Assembly (NCBI RefSeq): GCF_019649055.1
Contig: NW_026570427.1
Coordinates: 1 to 64,000, forward strand
Source of the DNA: Paramacrobiotus metropolitanus
Taxonomy: Eukaryota > Tardigrada > Eutardigrada > Parachela > Macrobiotidae
Length of the DNA stretch: 64,000 nucleotides
Reading direction: 5' to 3'
Shown: positions 1-11,178 of the stretch, piece after piece
Layout: each line of letters opens with the position of its first letter
How positions within the stretch are numbered: position 1 is the stretch's first letter
The notes under the pieces: generated by a model
Seen by the model: only the letters and a program-made list of their open reading frames with translations
Told to the model about the DNA's origin: nothing
Database searches by the model: none
Translations under genes and position numbers: made by a program

Positions 1-561
1 TGCAAAACGTAATGCCTTAATTCCATTCATTGAATCTAACATTATGGAAATGACTATCCCGAACGGAGTAGTCATTGGTCGCGGGACGATTTATTCCGCG
101 GACAATTCCCAAATTCTTGTCGGCATTGTACATTATAAGCTGTTGGCGGCGTGTTAACAAAAAACCCATATAATTTCGTTCTTGCTGGAGTTGGTCAGAT
201 TGTAACTTATATCAACTCGGAGCCGTTCCCAGAAGCCTTTAGAATTGGGGATCACAATTACCGCGATGGTTATCTAAAGCAATGGAAACGACCGGAATGC
301 TGTTTAAGAATTCGTGCCTGTCTTTTATGCAAGGCGACTGGGGACGTGGGTTTTGCAATTTACGGTTTCAATTTAGAACCGGATGTCGGAGATCATTCAT
401 GCATTAATGCACCTCGCAAAGGAATTTTAGGATTGTCAATTACATTTTCCACACCAACAACTGAGACCTATTCAATTTTAATTTACCACAACAGAAACGC
501 GCTGATAGAAATCGATTCTCGCCGGAATGTTTACTGCCCTATAAGCGTGCAACAAAAATAA
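1..561 (+). pseudogene. Polinton/adintovirus-type major capsid protein, C-terminal part, frameshifted
   Basis: This is the C-terminal part of a double-jelly-roll (hexon-like) capsid protein, the main virion shell component of Polinton/adintovirus elements. The gene enters from the left edge in one frame (from base 2) and meets TAA at 155..157. The homologous reading continues in another frame from about 151 to the TAA at 559..561. The block NPYNF and the end motif LIEIDSRRNVY match the conserved end of this capsid family from memory. The break lies beside an A6 run (158..165), so decay or a sequencing indel are both possible. The stop overlaps the start of the next gene as TAATG. The N-terminal part lies outside the window. 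Confidence 0.62.
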
Positions 562-1031
562 TGAATAACTACGAAATACTGGACATTATTCAACGACGCC
601 TGTTCTTATTTTAGGCGTGTATTCACGGGACACACTGCCATCCGGCATTTCAAGCTAGGTTTCCTTGTGCACTCATTGTTAATTCGGACAAATATAACAT
701 GCCGGAGAGCACTGGCTTGCCATATTCGCAAAAACAGAAACAACGTTACATTTTCGACTCTTTTGGAAAAACATCGCTCTTCTATGGCGTGGAAATCGAC
801 AAATTTTTGTCCGATAGCTTCCCTGAATGTAACGGCTATTACCGTGAGAATTATATACAACTTCAGGATCTTAACTCTAAAACTTGTGGTTTATTTTGTA
901 TTTATTTTCTATATCATTCTTGTCGTGGTCTTATGTTGCGTGCTATTACTGATAAACTTGAATATCCGAAAAATCTGAAGCGCAATGATGTTTTATTAAA
1001 TAAGTTTGCACGACGATTTTTACATATGTAA
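561..1031 (+). pseudogene. Adenain-like cysteine protease of the Polinton, several frameshifts
   Basis: Relic of the maturation protease that cleaves capsid precursors in Polintons and adenoviruses. The ATG at 561 overlaps the capsid stop. Family blocks appear in order but in different frames: an N-terminal helix, a GEHW block with the catalytic His (about 690..705), FDSFG (about 755..770), and in the last frame SKTCGLFC with the catalytic Cys (about 885..905). The catalytic residues are therefore present, but the chain is broken at least three times, first by TAG at 612..614. The final frame ends at 1031. An AATAAA at about 1175 could serve both + strand genes. Family assignment rests on the HW...FDSFG...TCG order. 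Confidence 0.62.
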
Positions 1032-1218
1032 ACATCCGGAACGTTGCTTGAAACGTCATCCGAAAAAATTGCAATATTCGTTGCCGATGTACAAAGTAAT
1101 AAAGTGAAAAACATATTTTCATGCTGTTGTTGGAAATTTAACAAATATTAAGCAAAACATTAGACACAATAAGCATAATAAAGTTAGTATCGTCGCCATG
1201 ATGTACTTGGTGTAGCGT
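1032..1218. other. Convergent intergenic gap in the Polinton
   Basis: The + strand capsid/protease block and the - strand block end facing each other here. The stretch is AT-rich and holds an AATAAA on the + strand near 1175. No gene is seen. Confidence 0.5.
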
Positions 1219-2212
1219 TTACGCTGCCGCGACCACTACGGGTTCCACTTCCGAACCTTCAAATTCATCCCCATCAGCCGTTTCATACAGTCGACGCCGT
1301 TGCGCGTTAGAAATTAAACTTGCTGGAACGTTTGAGTATTTCATCGCATTTATTAACGTCATTAAACCAGTTGGTGTGTAAGTGCTGGTTGGATTTGTTG
1401 GCGCTGTCACCCAGCGCAGAAGATCAACGATATTGGTCCCCGGTAACGCCATGCCATCGTTAATTATATTCCAATTATCCGCAACACTCAAATTCGTGTT
1501 CCAAAGATGATTTAAAATCTTCTGAGCGTTACCTTGCTGCCTTGGCAATAAATCTTTAATTTTGCTCGTAATGTGTTCGCTTGCGTCTGTGGTGTCGACA
1601 GGCTGCGGAATAGTTAATTTTCCAGGTGGCATTGCAGTAGCTTGGTATAACATATTTCCGTAGCGCGTAAAGCATCATCGTGCACAGCTAAGTTTTCTTT
1701 TGCGGTCAAATTAGGATTATGTAAAGCATTATTACCATCCGCATATGCATTATATAATGGTTGAGCGAACCGATCCGTATGCGCATGTGTTGAAGGAAAG
1801 TTGAAGAGGTTTGTTGCTTGGGCATCTCTGTGTTGTGCCAACTGGTCAGCGTTAAGTAGAAACATTTTACGTGCAGCCATATTAGTTTTAAATTTTCCCA
1901 AAACAAAACTTAAAACAGGAGGTAAAATCAGAGATAACGCGGCACCTTTGCTAGAAGGAAATTTCTTTTCTTGCGACGAGAAACGTTGCGCTTTGATAAT
2001 AATTTCACATACGGCAGCACACGTTTAAGCCGTGCAGCTTTGCTTGTTTCAGTGACAGGAACTACTCCTTCAACAATTTGTAACGCACACTCAGAAATAG
2101 CATCAATGAGAGTATCTTCAGAGTTTTTGATGATTGCTTTGATCAGCTTTGGTTTGCCTTTTGCAATAGATGATAGTAAGTCCAGATTAGAAACGGTATG
2201 ACTGCGCTCCAT
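1219..2212 (-). pseudogene. Polinton minor virion protein (PW-like), two frameshifts
   Basis: Three consecutive open stretches on the - strand (2212..1928, 1901..1614, 1653..1219) look like one protein broken twice. The first has the pattern of small Polinton N-domains (LDLLSSIAKGKPKLIKAII...). The second opens a block with ARKMFLLNADQL. The third carries the repeated-helix region ending NVPASLISNAQRRRLYE. This matches my memory of the conserved PW-type protein encoded beside the packaging ATPase, thought to be a minor structural component. The ATG at 2212 overlaps the ATPase stop (TAATG). It could alternatively be two genes. The acidic C-terminus ends at 1219, facing the protease block. Confidence 0.5.
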
Positions 2213-2867
2213 TATGAGGAATGTAAATTTCCGGTAATTTTTCTTCGTTTTCCCAAAATGGCGGTACGCAGCCGATATTTATCAGGCGTTGTGTGCTGTA
2301 AGTCAATTACAATGTAGCCGTACGGTCTATCTAAACATCCGGCAAGTGCTGCTTCAAAATACTGTTGCTTTTGAGGGAATAACTGTCTTCCCAAAATTTG
2401 AAGTTGTTGTCTATCTTGCGGATTTTTAAAACAGATAATGATTTTGGCGTTCAGTCTGATGTCACGAGCATAAGCATTCTTGAAGAAAAGGTTTTGAGTC
2501 AGAAAAATGACAGTGGTATTAGAATGACGTCCACCATTGCAAAATAATTGGGCTACGTGTTTACTTGTCTTCTCTTCAAGATGTAGGTCATCAATAATGC
2601 ATACATTAACGAAATTTTTATCAAAATATCTTGGTTCAGAAATTTCGTCCGGTAATCCTTCGATGAAAATAATAGGTACGCCTTCTCTAAGTAAATCGTC
2701 GTACAATGTCTGGTACTGCTTGTAGAACCAATAAACCCGATCAACTTTTGCTGAGAATTTATTATAACGTAACAAATTAGCCACGAACGTTGATTTGCCG
2801 CAGCCAGAATTACCAGAAATAAGCATCGAAGTCGGATGTAAAATTCGTTATGTAGAAGGATCTCCAT
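2212..2867 (-). CDS. FtsK/HerA-type DNA packaging ATPase of the Polinton
   Basis: Predicted ATPase that drives element DNA into the capsid. The open part (2826..2212, 204 residues) starts almost at the Walker A motif GNSGCGKST and carries a Walker B-like block VCIIDDL and a following sensor-like FLTQNLFF. The family has a His-Pro block just before Walker A. It is visible upstream in frame, but is separated from the likely true start (ATG at 2867, MEILLHNEF) by a one-base shift in a T run near 2845. The core is intact, which sets it apart from its broken neighbours. It overlaps the next gene at 2212 (TAATG). Confidence 0.72.
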
Positions 2868-2891
2868 TGCTGAGATTGTTGCTGCCAAATC

Positions 2892-3056
2892 CTAATAACT
2901 GACGTGTACCGTCAAATAAAAAAAGTAACAAGCGGCATAACAACTGAGAAAACAGAAAAGGCACAACGTAAAGAGCATCCAGAACAGAATCCCATGTGGC
3001 TTTGGCTGCCCATTAGGATCGTCCGGCACGTAAACAGGTGGCAACGGTGTATCCAT
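2892..3056 (-). CDS. 54-residue membrane protein with PPxY motif (Polinton)
   Basis: Unannotated small gene, ATG at 3056 and TAG at 2892..2894, in the gap between the unknown gene and the ATPase. It has a Pro-rich head containing PPVY, a charged linker, then one hydrophobic segment of about 25 residues rich in Leu, Phe, Cys and Tyr. PPxY is the binding motif of Nedd4-type WW domains and is a late-domain motif in enveloped viruses and retroelements; that role here is inference. Position, orientation and lack of breaks support a real gene of the element. I do not recognise a homologue. Confidence 0.5.
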   Translation of the reverse strand: MDTPLPPVYVPDDPNGQPKPHGILFWMLFTLCLFCFLSCYAACYFFYLTVHVSY

Positions 3057-3128
3057 TGTGGCAAAAAAATTCTACGAAAAAATTGATCCTTTTGTACGAT
3101 TCAAAATGACAAATGAAGGATGAAATAT

Positions 3129-3877
3129 TTACCAGCAGTGGCAACAGTCGTTGTTGTTGATATAGTGACAGTGGTTGTTCAGGATGCCGTAATCACCCCA
3201 AGCTGGGTCCATTGGTGGCCACACCCGGTTCGAATTGGTTGGCTCTTCCTCTTCGTACTCCGGGTCCTGCGTTGGAAAGCCGTAGATAGGATTTAGACGA
3301 ATCATTGCTTCGTGTACCTGGCACACGTTGTAATAGAAATCGATGTTCTGGTACGACTGCAGCTGTTCATCATCCGTGCCACATGATGCGTAGATCTTCA
3401 GTCCAGTCTTGTCCGGCATTTCCGCTGTAATGCTGATATACACGCGGACATGCTGCAGCCTCCGTTCTTCAACTTCACCTTCCCACTTACGCAGTTTCCA
3501 CTTCAGATAGTTACGCATCCGGCCGTGGGCTAAGTCGCGGACAATGTACTTCCAGGACGCCAGAGCCACCTTGTTGAACGTACGGTCAGGAAATCGCTGC
3601 TGAATCTCGGCAAGCTGTTCCACTGGCTTGACAAATTTAAAACCAATTCGGCGAGGCGTTGCATTTCTGAAACACGCTCAAACTGCACTCTAACTGCCAT
3701 GTTCAAAAACGGATAATCTTCAGCTGCAAGTGCAAAACGATTCTTCAATGCAGTATAAATTTCACGGATGTAGGTGTCCTCAGTTGCCGTTGCTGGCATA
3801 AAATACGTAATTCCATCAGGAAACCCCATGACATGACCCGTTGGATAAAGAGCACCAACAACGCCACTGAACGCCAT
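3129..3877 (-). pseudogene. Unknown Polinton protein, one frameshift
   Basis: Two open stretches, 3877..3530 and 3623..3129, read as one protein of roughly 245 residues with a one-base shift near 3610..3635. The N-terminal part starts MAFSGVVGALYPTG. The middle is basic (MRNYLKWKLRKWEGEVEERR) and the C-terminus is acidic then Asn/His/Cys-rich. I do not recognise the family. Strand and spacing tie it to the Polinton block. I considered a programmed -1 shift at GGTTTTAAATTT, but the frame phasing does not fit a standard slippery heptamer, so an indel is more likely. Confidence 0.45.
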
Positions 3878-4998
3878 TTTGGAGTGAAATATTCAAAAAT
3901 TAAACTGAAGAAAAGTTCAAATGATTGTTGAAAAAGAATGAAATGAAAAGCCGGTTATGCGGCAGAATCTAACGCGAACTTGTTTACATAGTGCAGCCAA
4001 TGGCTTGCACAGCCTACTGGCTACTGGTCATTTGTTAGAATAATATAGATCGGTATACCCGCCTCTTGATCTGCTCGGATAAGAGCAGCGACAATAAGTG
4101 GGGTGGGATCAGGCAAAAGCAACTGCTTCGCACCTTTCAGATAGAAAAGTTTTCGAAACATCATTTTAGTCTATCGATGCGCGAGACGGATTAAATTTGG
4201 ATGGATTGCTTCCGCCGATGCACTGGTCGTCGCTGATTATTCACTAGCCGTTATGTTTACAGCCGTGCGTTCCGTGACCTGTCCATTCCTATGTACAGTT
4301 CGCCGAATGCATGGTTATAGATGCGATATGTTTATGGCAAAATTGTTTAGGATATTCTACTTGTGGATGGCACCATTATTGTTAACTATTGTTTTTTCAT
4401 TCGTTTACAGAGATGCATTACACGGTAAATGCGTCTGCATATGGCGTGGAAGGCATCTCTATAATGGAATGGTCCGATTTTTTATTTTATGGCAGAAGTG
4501 TTTAGGATAACCGGACTTCCGAGGCGGCATCTGTGTTCCTTTTTATTTTATAGAGGTGCATACCATGGCAAATACAAGTGTATATGCCGTGATAGGCACC
4601 TTTATAATTGAAAGGACACTTCGCAGGAAAACTGATCATGATCGTATGGCTGTTGCATGCACAAATTTCGAAAGTCGCCACCACTGTGGACTATGATAGT
4701 GCAACGACTGTTGCATGAAATATATCAATATGAATGATTTATGCGATTTATGTTTTGACGCCATTTTTGACGCCATGATATTGACTTGAATTAACATTAC
4801 CATTTTGACGCTAAACGAAGTCTGTGTGCATTGGCCTACCACTAGGCAGCAGTACGATGTGCGAAATGCATTTCCGGCAGCGCCGATACCATACAGCACA
4901 TGCAATGACTGTTCGGACTAGCGTTTTGTACTGACAGTGTGTGGTGACTAGTGGTGATTTTTTTCAGTTCTTTTGTTATCTTCTGATTTCTACCGAAA
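3878..4998. other. Gap between the Polinton genes and the LRR gene
   Basis: Holds short open frames only. Between about 4300 and 4640 there are diverged repeats around the phrases ATATG..TTTATGGCA and AGGTGCAT, which may be remains of the element end. No terminal inverted repeat can be confirmed because the other end is outside the window. Confidence 0.3.
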
Positions 4999-5659
4999 AT
5001 GGCGTTTGTTTCTGTCTTGTTCGTCTTGCTGTGCTTGTGCAGTGGTGTGGAGTGCGGAAAATGGATCCAGTGTTACGGGAAATGTCTGTGCAGTTATGAT
5101 ACTGGTATTGTGAACTGTACAGGTAGAGAACTGTCAGCGATCCTTATCCCACCGAGCCGAAAACCTGGATTCGTCATATTGCCTTCAGCGGAAATTCCGT
5201 TCGTGTCATCCCTTACTATGGTCTGTCCGTTTACTTTCCTGGTCTGATGTCTGTTGATTTGTCTGGAAATCCTATCGATGAGTGCGTTACTCCGCCACCG
5301 TTTGTGAAATTTCGTGTCATCTCTGTTTGTGGAACTGGCACATCGGCTAGCACTGGTTCTCCGACGATTCCAGCCACTACACATGCTCCTTACATCACCA
5401 CCGACACTGCTGGATCAACTGCAAATGTCATGCCATCAGAGACGAGCACTAGTGTGGATGAAGACGCGGAGATGAGTACCACTAACATTTTGTATTTCTG
5501 CGTTGGTGCGGTTGCTTGTGTTGGAACTTTCGTTGCGTGTGCCTGTTTTGTGGTGAAAAGTGTGCCAAGAAACAGAACGGCCCCGCTCTGGAGCGACTTG
5601 CTGAACCCGATGATGCGATACAGATGCACGTCCGTAATGAGAACATTTACGAATTGTAG
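4999..5659 (+). CDS. Small leucine-rich-repeat single-pass membrane protein (two one-base shifts)
   Basis: Starts MAFVSVLFVLLCLCSGVECG, a clear signal peptide. An LRR N-cap (CYGKCLCS...VNCTGREL) follows, then repeat strands in the next frame (WIRHIAFSGNS... and LMSVDLSGNPIDEC), a Thr/Ser-rich stalk, a transmembrane helix (about 5490..5550) and a short tail ending NENIYEL at TAG 5657..5659. The frame changes twice: near 5135..5160 inside the repeat and near 5530..5560 after the helix beside TTTT. The rest reads well, so sequence indels are plausible, but a decayed gene cannot be excluded. An AATAAA lies at 5934. It is probably a cell-surface recognition protein; the ligand is unknown. Confidence 0.55.
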
Positions 5660-5933
5660 ATGTTTTTTACAAAAAGATTTATGTACAGATTTTTACTTTT
5701 ATGAATCTCAACTGTTGACCAAATTACAGTCAGTATTCTGTTTTACACCGCTAGCCATACGAAGTTGTGATTTTTTGTTAGTTTTTTTATAGTTTTTACT
5801 CTTCTATGATCTTGATGGTTGTGAAAAGATAATTACGCTCTTCTCCGATTTTGTGTTATGACATTGAAATGATCTTCTCTCTGTTCTGTGTCTCTTGCCG
5901 GTCAGTGTGCTCGTAAAGTACGGAATGTACGGT

Positions 5934-5939
5934 AATAAA
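5934..5939 (+). terminator. Candidate polyadenylation signal of the LRR gene
   Basis: AATAAA about 275 bases after the LRR gene stop on the same strand. Confidence 0.4.
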
Positions 5940-6742
5940 ATGTGGAATGTGTTTGCACAGGTGTGTGTACATAGTGTTTTTTACTTCTCCCTGATTCCCT
6001 ATCAAAAGTTTGTTTACATAAGAACATTTAACGACTTTGAACTTCTCCCTGATTCCCTATCGAAAGAGGTTTTTACGATTTGTTTACTTACGGCATAGAG
6101 GCTTTTGTATCTACTATTGCGCTGCAACGTTCACATCTGACTTTTACATTGAGTATGACACTGTTTCTCGAATGCTTACTGTAATAATGCCGGCTTCTGT
6201 TGTAATACCGTTGATTATATATAATTTCATGAAATGTGGACTCCCTCAAAGTGGATAATATCATAGTCCCACTATTTGAAAGTAAATTTGTGTTAGTCTG
6301 TATATATCTGCGTTTCCAGTAAGTATTCGACTATTATACCGATTTTTCGTAAGTAATATTAAGTACTTCTACATATCCTACTTTTTGTTTGCACCTTTTG
6401 CGCTTCAGTTAATTAGTCTAACATGAGATTTACATGGAAATCTCAAGTCGGAAATACTCTGAATACCACAACCAACAGAAAGTAGCACGTAAATTCAAGC
6501 GGAAGTAAGGTGCGTTTTGCTCAACTAAATTTCAAGTATAAATTATGTACATGGGAAAAACAAGTCTAGCCGCACCAGTCCCTTGTACATCTGATGTCAG
6601 CCGGTTGGTGTCTTACGTTGTGGCTGTACAGGTGCTTTTGTACCGCGCCTGATTTAACTGTGTGTACTGCCCAAACGACACACTCCAGGTGGGTGACGGC
6701 AGCAATACAGGGAAACGGGTCGAGTAGACTTGTTTCTCCCCC
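5940..6742. other. Intergenic, no gene seen
   Basis: AT-rich. Contains a short direct duplication of the phrase ACTTCTCCCTGATTCCCTAT at about 5984 and 6041. Nothing else supportable. Confidence 0.4.
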
Positions 6743-6751
6743 TATATAAAA
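6743..6751 (+). promoter_or_regulatory. TATA box candidate
   Basis: TATATAAAA in a GC-richer stretch, about 150 bases before the short ORF at 6902. It could belong to that ORF or to a degraded LTR. Confidence 0.3.
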
Positions 6752-6901
6752 CCGAAAGTCGTTTTGCTCACTTCCGGGATTTAAACCGAAGCTCAGTTCC
6801 GGTATTTGCTACGGTAATCTACTAACAAGGGGCTTTCCCGAACATTTCCGCGTCGGCTCAGCGTACATTTGGTAACATTAGGAACTTTAGAAATTCAGCA
6901 A

Positions 6902-7175
6902 ATGTTTTCGAATATGAAAACACATCCAAGTAAAGAACTCGATTTTAGAGATCTCGAAGAAACCACCGCGGAAGTGGTGGCTAATTTCTATCGAAGCGTC
7001 AGGTGTATGCCGATCTGACGCGGACGTGATCGAGAAAGCCTCTCGTAAATGGAAGTGTGCCGTTACATGGCGCAGAATTCGTAAACAAATACATACACCG
7101 TGTACGGTTATGGGTAGCGTTCGCCTCCGTTCACTCCTAAACACTTTTCGTCTTTTACTTGTAAAATTTTTATAG
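6902..7175 (+). CDS. Possible small basic protein, one frameshift
   Basis: An ATG at 6902 opens 38 codons (MFSNMKTHPSKELDFRDLEE...) to TGA at 7016..7018. The next frame continues with a basic helical stretch (VIEKASRKWKCAVTWRRIRK) to TAG at 7173..7175. The amphipathic pattern looks coding, but length and the break leave it uncertain. I recognise no family. A TATA box lies upstream at 6743. Confidence 0.2.
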
Positions 7176-7179
7176 ACAA

Positions 7180-7819
7180 ATAAGTTATGTTCATTGGCGT
7201 GAAGACCGTTTGGGTACGCAACATCCGGTTCGGGAGTTATGGGCGAAATAAAATTTTAAAAGTTTCGAAATGCGATGTGTACCAAAGGTCCCATTATAAA
7301 CTGATCTCCAGATCTTGCATAAAAACACCCACTACCATGAAGATCGTTTTTACGCCGAGCTTGGTTTCCTCAAAATGTTTTTTTTAATTTTAGAATGAAT
7401 CTAACAAAAAACTAGATCAATTGCGTTCAAATTTTAACTGCAAAGGTCCACTACCCTGATAATCACCGAGCCAGGTTTGCACTATTTGTTTCTAATTTTA
7501 TTTGGAATTTGAAATTTTAATAAGTGTGTATGATGAAACCTTTGTATGACTCGTGTCTGTAATGTACCCATTATATGTATATCTGTAGTTTCTGTATTTT
7601 TTGTGCGTTAAAACTATTGAAATTTTTTCTGTCGTTGCGCTTTCTCCCGACGGACGTTGCACCCATAAGCGGTTTTCGCGCACTACCTATCATTTGTATG
7701 CTTATCATTTGACTCTAAAATTATTTAAACAAAGGACATAAGGGTTTGGGGTACGCTAAAGCCAAAGAGACCGTTTTTGTACATCGATTTTGTACTATAT
7801 ACCGGCACATTTCCCTTAA
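7180..7819. mobile_element. Diverged TTAA palindromic element
   Basis: The left arm contains the family core (CATTGGCGTGAAGACCGTTT, GCAACATCCGG, GGGAGTTATGG). A degraded inverse arm ends with the terminal block CATTTCCCTTAA at 7808..7819. It is the same family as 17179..17873 and 54923..55612, so it is read as an old, non-coding, piggyBac-like foldback. The left end is not well defined. Confidence 0.4.
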
Positions 7820-8461
7820 TTTTATTGAAACCAAAGCTCATCTGCATATGCTGCATTTTTACCGGAGGTAAAAGGAATGCAACGAAAGCCGAGTAACAAC
7901 AGGTCCGAAGTGGTGTGTCGGCTGCAGCGTCTACCGTGCTGGTACTGCACTGACCCGGTGAGTGTAGGTGATAAAAATGCGCATATAATTGTTAATCGAA
8001 ACAGCACCGCGTCCAAGCGCAAGGCGTATTTAAGGGGCTGCATCCTAGATCTGGAAGCACTGCGATTGTATTATCGCGCCTTGTCATTTTTTTCTGTGGT
8101 ACTTGTACTCTGCGCAACGGCGAAACACAGTGTGACCTTATAAAATTTGTATACATACCGGCGCTTACATACGCACTTTATGCATGACCATTAATTCTGT
8201 TAATTCTTCAATGACTTTATATGAAAATTGACCTTTTAAAGAATTATATAGTTGACCAACCACTTTTAACCCGCTTATTAAGTGTGCCAAATTTTACGCG
8301 GCATCTGCCAGATTTTATCGTTTGCCAGTTGCCAGAGTCTCCAGGTTTTATCGCTCGCCATGCCACTGGCAGTGCCATTGGCAGGTGCCACTGCCAGGTT
8401 TTACACCCTGCCGATCTCAGCAGGGCGCCATCCGAGGGAAACCGAGGAACGGCCGAAAACT

Positions 8462-8524
8462 GCACCGATGGGGGAATCGAACCCCGGCTGCGTCGTAAGA
8501 TCCGCGTAGGCAATACCACGGCGC
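8462..8524 (-). pseudogene. tRNA-like relic or head of a tRNA-derived SINE
   Basis: On the - strand the T-arm GGGGTTCGATTCCCC is perfect and matches a Pol III B box. The two ends can pair as an acceptor stem (GCGCCG with CGGTGC, six pairs including one G-U). The body is only 63 nt, about ten short of a tRNA, and the D and anticodon arms do not fold cleanly. Downstream lies a repeated GGCAGTGGC/GCCAGTGGC stretch. A decayed tRNA or SINE head fits better than a working tRNA. Confidence 0.45.
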
Positions 8525-8649
8525 AACGTGTTAAAAATTCTTGAAAGACTTTGTCGCTGTACATGAGCCGCTTCTTTCCTCACAGAGGGTTGACAAGGAT
8601 TTCTTGAACGTTGACCTTTCTATGCTTGTAACGTTCAAGATTGTTAAGC

Positions 8650-9005
8650 TTAAGGGAAGTATGTCGGTACATACCTACATGGTACCAAATTCGGGTACAT
8701 GTACTGAAATTTTCACTTTCGCGCAGTCCCCGAACACTTTTTTGCATTGTTTTATCACTTTTATGGCATGCTATAGAAAAGCAGTTTGTGTACATTGGCG
8801 TGAAAGCCGGTTGGTTGTGCGCGCAACATCCGGTTGGGAAGTTATCGGGGAAATAAGATTTCAAAAGTTCAAATACGAGGAGGTGCACCAAAACTCTCAC
8901 TATATAAACCGATCCTCTTCAAATTTCGCATTAAAGCGCACATTACCATGAATATCGTTTTTACACCGAACGTGGTTTCCACCATCGTTTCGAAATTTTA
9001 AAATG
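8650..9005. mobile_element. Single arm of the TTAA palindromic element
   Basis: Starts at TTAAGGGA (8650) and runs through the same core as the complete copies (TTTCGCGCAGTCCCCGAACAC, then GCGCGCAACATCCGGTTGGG, then ACCGATCCTCTTCAAATT). The inverse arm is missing, so this is a solo or deleted copy. Confidence 0.45.
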
Positions 9006-10512
9006 ATTTTCAAAAATAATGACACGGCGTTTTGGCTATTGTCACCACAATTCAATTTATTGCTTAGAATTTTGCCACCAGCGGCTCCATTCCAATACTG
9101 TTCCGGCCACCACCGGCAGAAAAGGCACCAAGCGAAGCTTATTGACACTTATTGGATCACTAAAGTGCGGGCTTGCATTTTCGACATTAAACTTAGCTTC
9201 TTCAGGATTTGTTTCTGTTGAGTCCTGCAGCCAATTATCGCAAATCGTGCCCAATTATAACTGACCATCCCATTGCTGCTGCACTTGCAGAAACGAAATT
9301 CCGGTGCCATCTCTTCCGGTTGATCTCAAGGCTTTCTTAATCAGTGGTGCCGATATATGCAGTTTTACGAAAAAAAAATACTGGGATTGATGCTGTTTCC
9401 GGTAGGCGCGAATGTTCAAGTTTGCATAACACAAAAGGGAATTTGCATAACACAGAAGGGAAAGGTGGTTGAATTTTCGTTTTTAATTTATGTCCATTTT
9501 TTTATACAGTATTTTAATTTTACAAGGGTTGGGCTTTCTGTCACGTACGCGGTAATGGGGTGGTAATACGACTATACGAGATACGGGATAATACGGAGTG
9601 GTAATTTGTCACGCTAGCGTTACAAGTTACAAGTTAACAACAAGGGAGTGGGGGTGAAAAATCGTCTGAAAAAAACAAACTTGAATCGGGTAGAGCAGCT
9701 TTTAGTGCAATGTATGGAATAATACAAATATCTGTATATTATGATACTGTACTTGTGAAATGTAAACATTCAGTTCGAACGGTGCATTATTTAAGCCGAA
9801 GTAAAAGTCAAATTTATTATAAAATTAAACATACTCATTCTAGATTCTAGAAGCGGTGCGCGTTACTGCGTATGGTTATGTGTGTTATTAAGAAAAAGAT
9901 CAATACTACGCGCGGCCTCCACACAGTCTGCAGATCTCTCAAAAACTTTTAAAAAAATCTGATACCACAGTTAGATCGGCCGTGGTTCAGAACTGCGTCA
10001 CATGACGTTTATTTCTGGATACGTCCGATCAGAATCGTGCCGGCACGATGGCCGCAAACGATCCAGTCCAGTTCAAGGAAGCTTGGACAAATTTTGCTGG
10101 ATACAATACGTAGAATTAGTCATTAAAACGCAAATTAAACGGAATAAAATGTACTGAGTTTTGTTACTTTCGTACAACGCCCCACCACCAAATCAATTAA
10201 GAAATCACAGGTTAGACTTTCGGCTTTCGTTGTCAGTACAATTCTATGTATATGTAGAATATTAAAAGTTTCAAACCATTCTGACGGTACGTTTAATAGA
10301 AGTACTGTAGAATTACAGTAGTTTATCGGGCTGTTCGATTTTTGTTAGGAGTCACTCTTCCAAAAATTCGGTACAAGTTTGATGCAGCATTTAGAAATGA
10401 AAGGTGAGTGAGTGACTGAGCAAGCAATACTGTCTTGTAAGCAAAATCGCTAGGTGAGTGAATGAGTGATCCAGCTACCACCACTGTCCAGTGAGCAAAA
10501 TCGCTACTAGTA
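9006..10512. other. Intergenic, no gene seen
   Basis: Unique-looking AT-rich DNA. A short duplication (TTTGCATAACACA..AGGGAA) is at 9420..9460, and a repeated phrase GTGAGTGAGTGA/CACTGTCCAGTGAGCAAAATC at about 10400..10505 recurs at 11190..11250, flanking the foldback that follows. Confidence 0.4.
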
Positions 10513-11178
10513 TGGTCGTTTAAGTGAAACAGTGTGATAAGTGAATAGGCGATGGTCGTTTAAGTGAACCAGTCGAAATATCATTTGCGATTTTCTTTCG
10601 GATTTTTTCTTTGTCCGATTAAGCAAGGCGTACCCTTTACAGAGGACTTGAAATTTTAAAAAAGCTTGAACCGTTTTCTTGCAAATGCGTCGCAAAGAAA
10701 TCAGTGACGAAAGCACTTTAGCCACGCCACGGGTGCCACTGCACTACGCTCAAATAATTGCAATCACCGCCATACATGGGCGGCTGTTAATTCAAGTCAG
10801 TTAAATTTATGTTAAATTGAATTTTTTGTTCGTTTCTTTGAAGCTGGTGTTTTTAAGCTGAATTCGTTTTAGTCATAGCAATCTTCTTTGTACAACCGCC
10901 CATGTGTGGCGGTGATTGCAACTTTTTGAGCTAGTGCAGTGGCACTCGTGGCGTGGCTAAAGTGCTTTCGTCACTGATTACTTTACGACGCATTTGCAAG
11001 AAAACGGTTCAAGCTTTTTTAAAATTTCAAGTACTCTGTAAAGGGTACGCCCTGTTTAATTGGATGAGGAAAAAATCCGAAAGAAAATATTGGTTTGTGG
11101 AAAATGATAGTTCGACTGTTTCACTTAAACGACTGTAGAATTTCGAAAATCTCGATACAAATTCTCCTTAAACGACCA
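10513..11178. mobile_element. Palindromic MITE with TA target duplication (copy 1)
   Basis: The ends TGGTCGTTTAAG (left) and its inverse CTTAAACGACCA (right) are bounded by TA on both sides (10511..10512, 11179..11180). Internal arms are also inverted: the stretch with TTTCTTTGCGACGCATTTG at 10670..10700 is mirrored at 10975..11000, giving near-identical peptides on both strands. Size is 666 bp with no transposase. The TA target and CAGTCG/TGGTCG ends fit a Tc1/mariner-pogo type non-autonomous element. A second copy is at 50912..51437. Confidence 0.7.

Noticed and set aside
3605-3640. Programmed -1 ribosomal frameshift in the unknown Polinton gene
   Set aside because: The slippery-looking GGTTTTAAATTT is not phased as X-XXY-YYZ for the incoming frame, and neighbouring genes have similar unexplained shifts.
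8462-8524. Functional tRNA gene
   Set aside because: Good T-arm but about ten bases short and lacking a clean D arm and anticodon stem.
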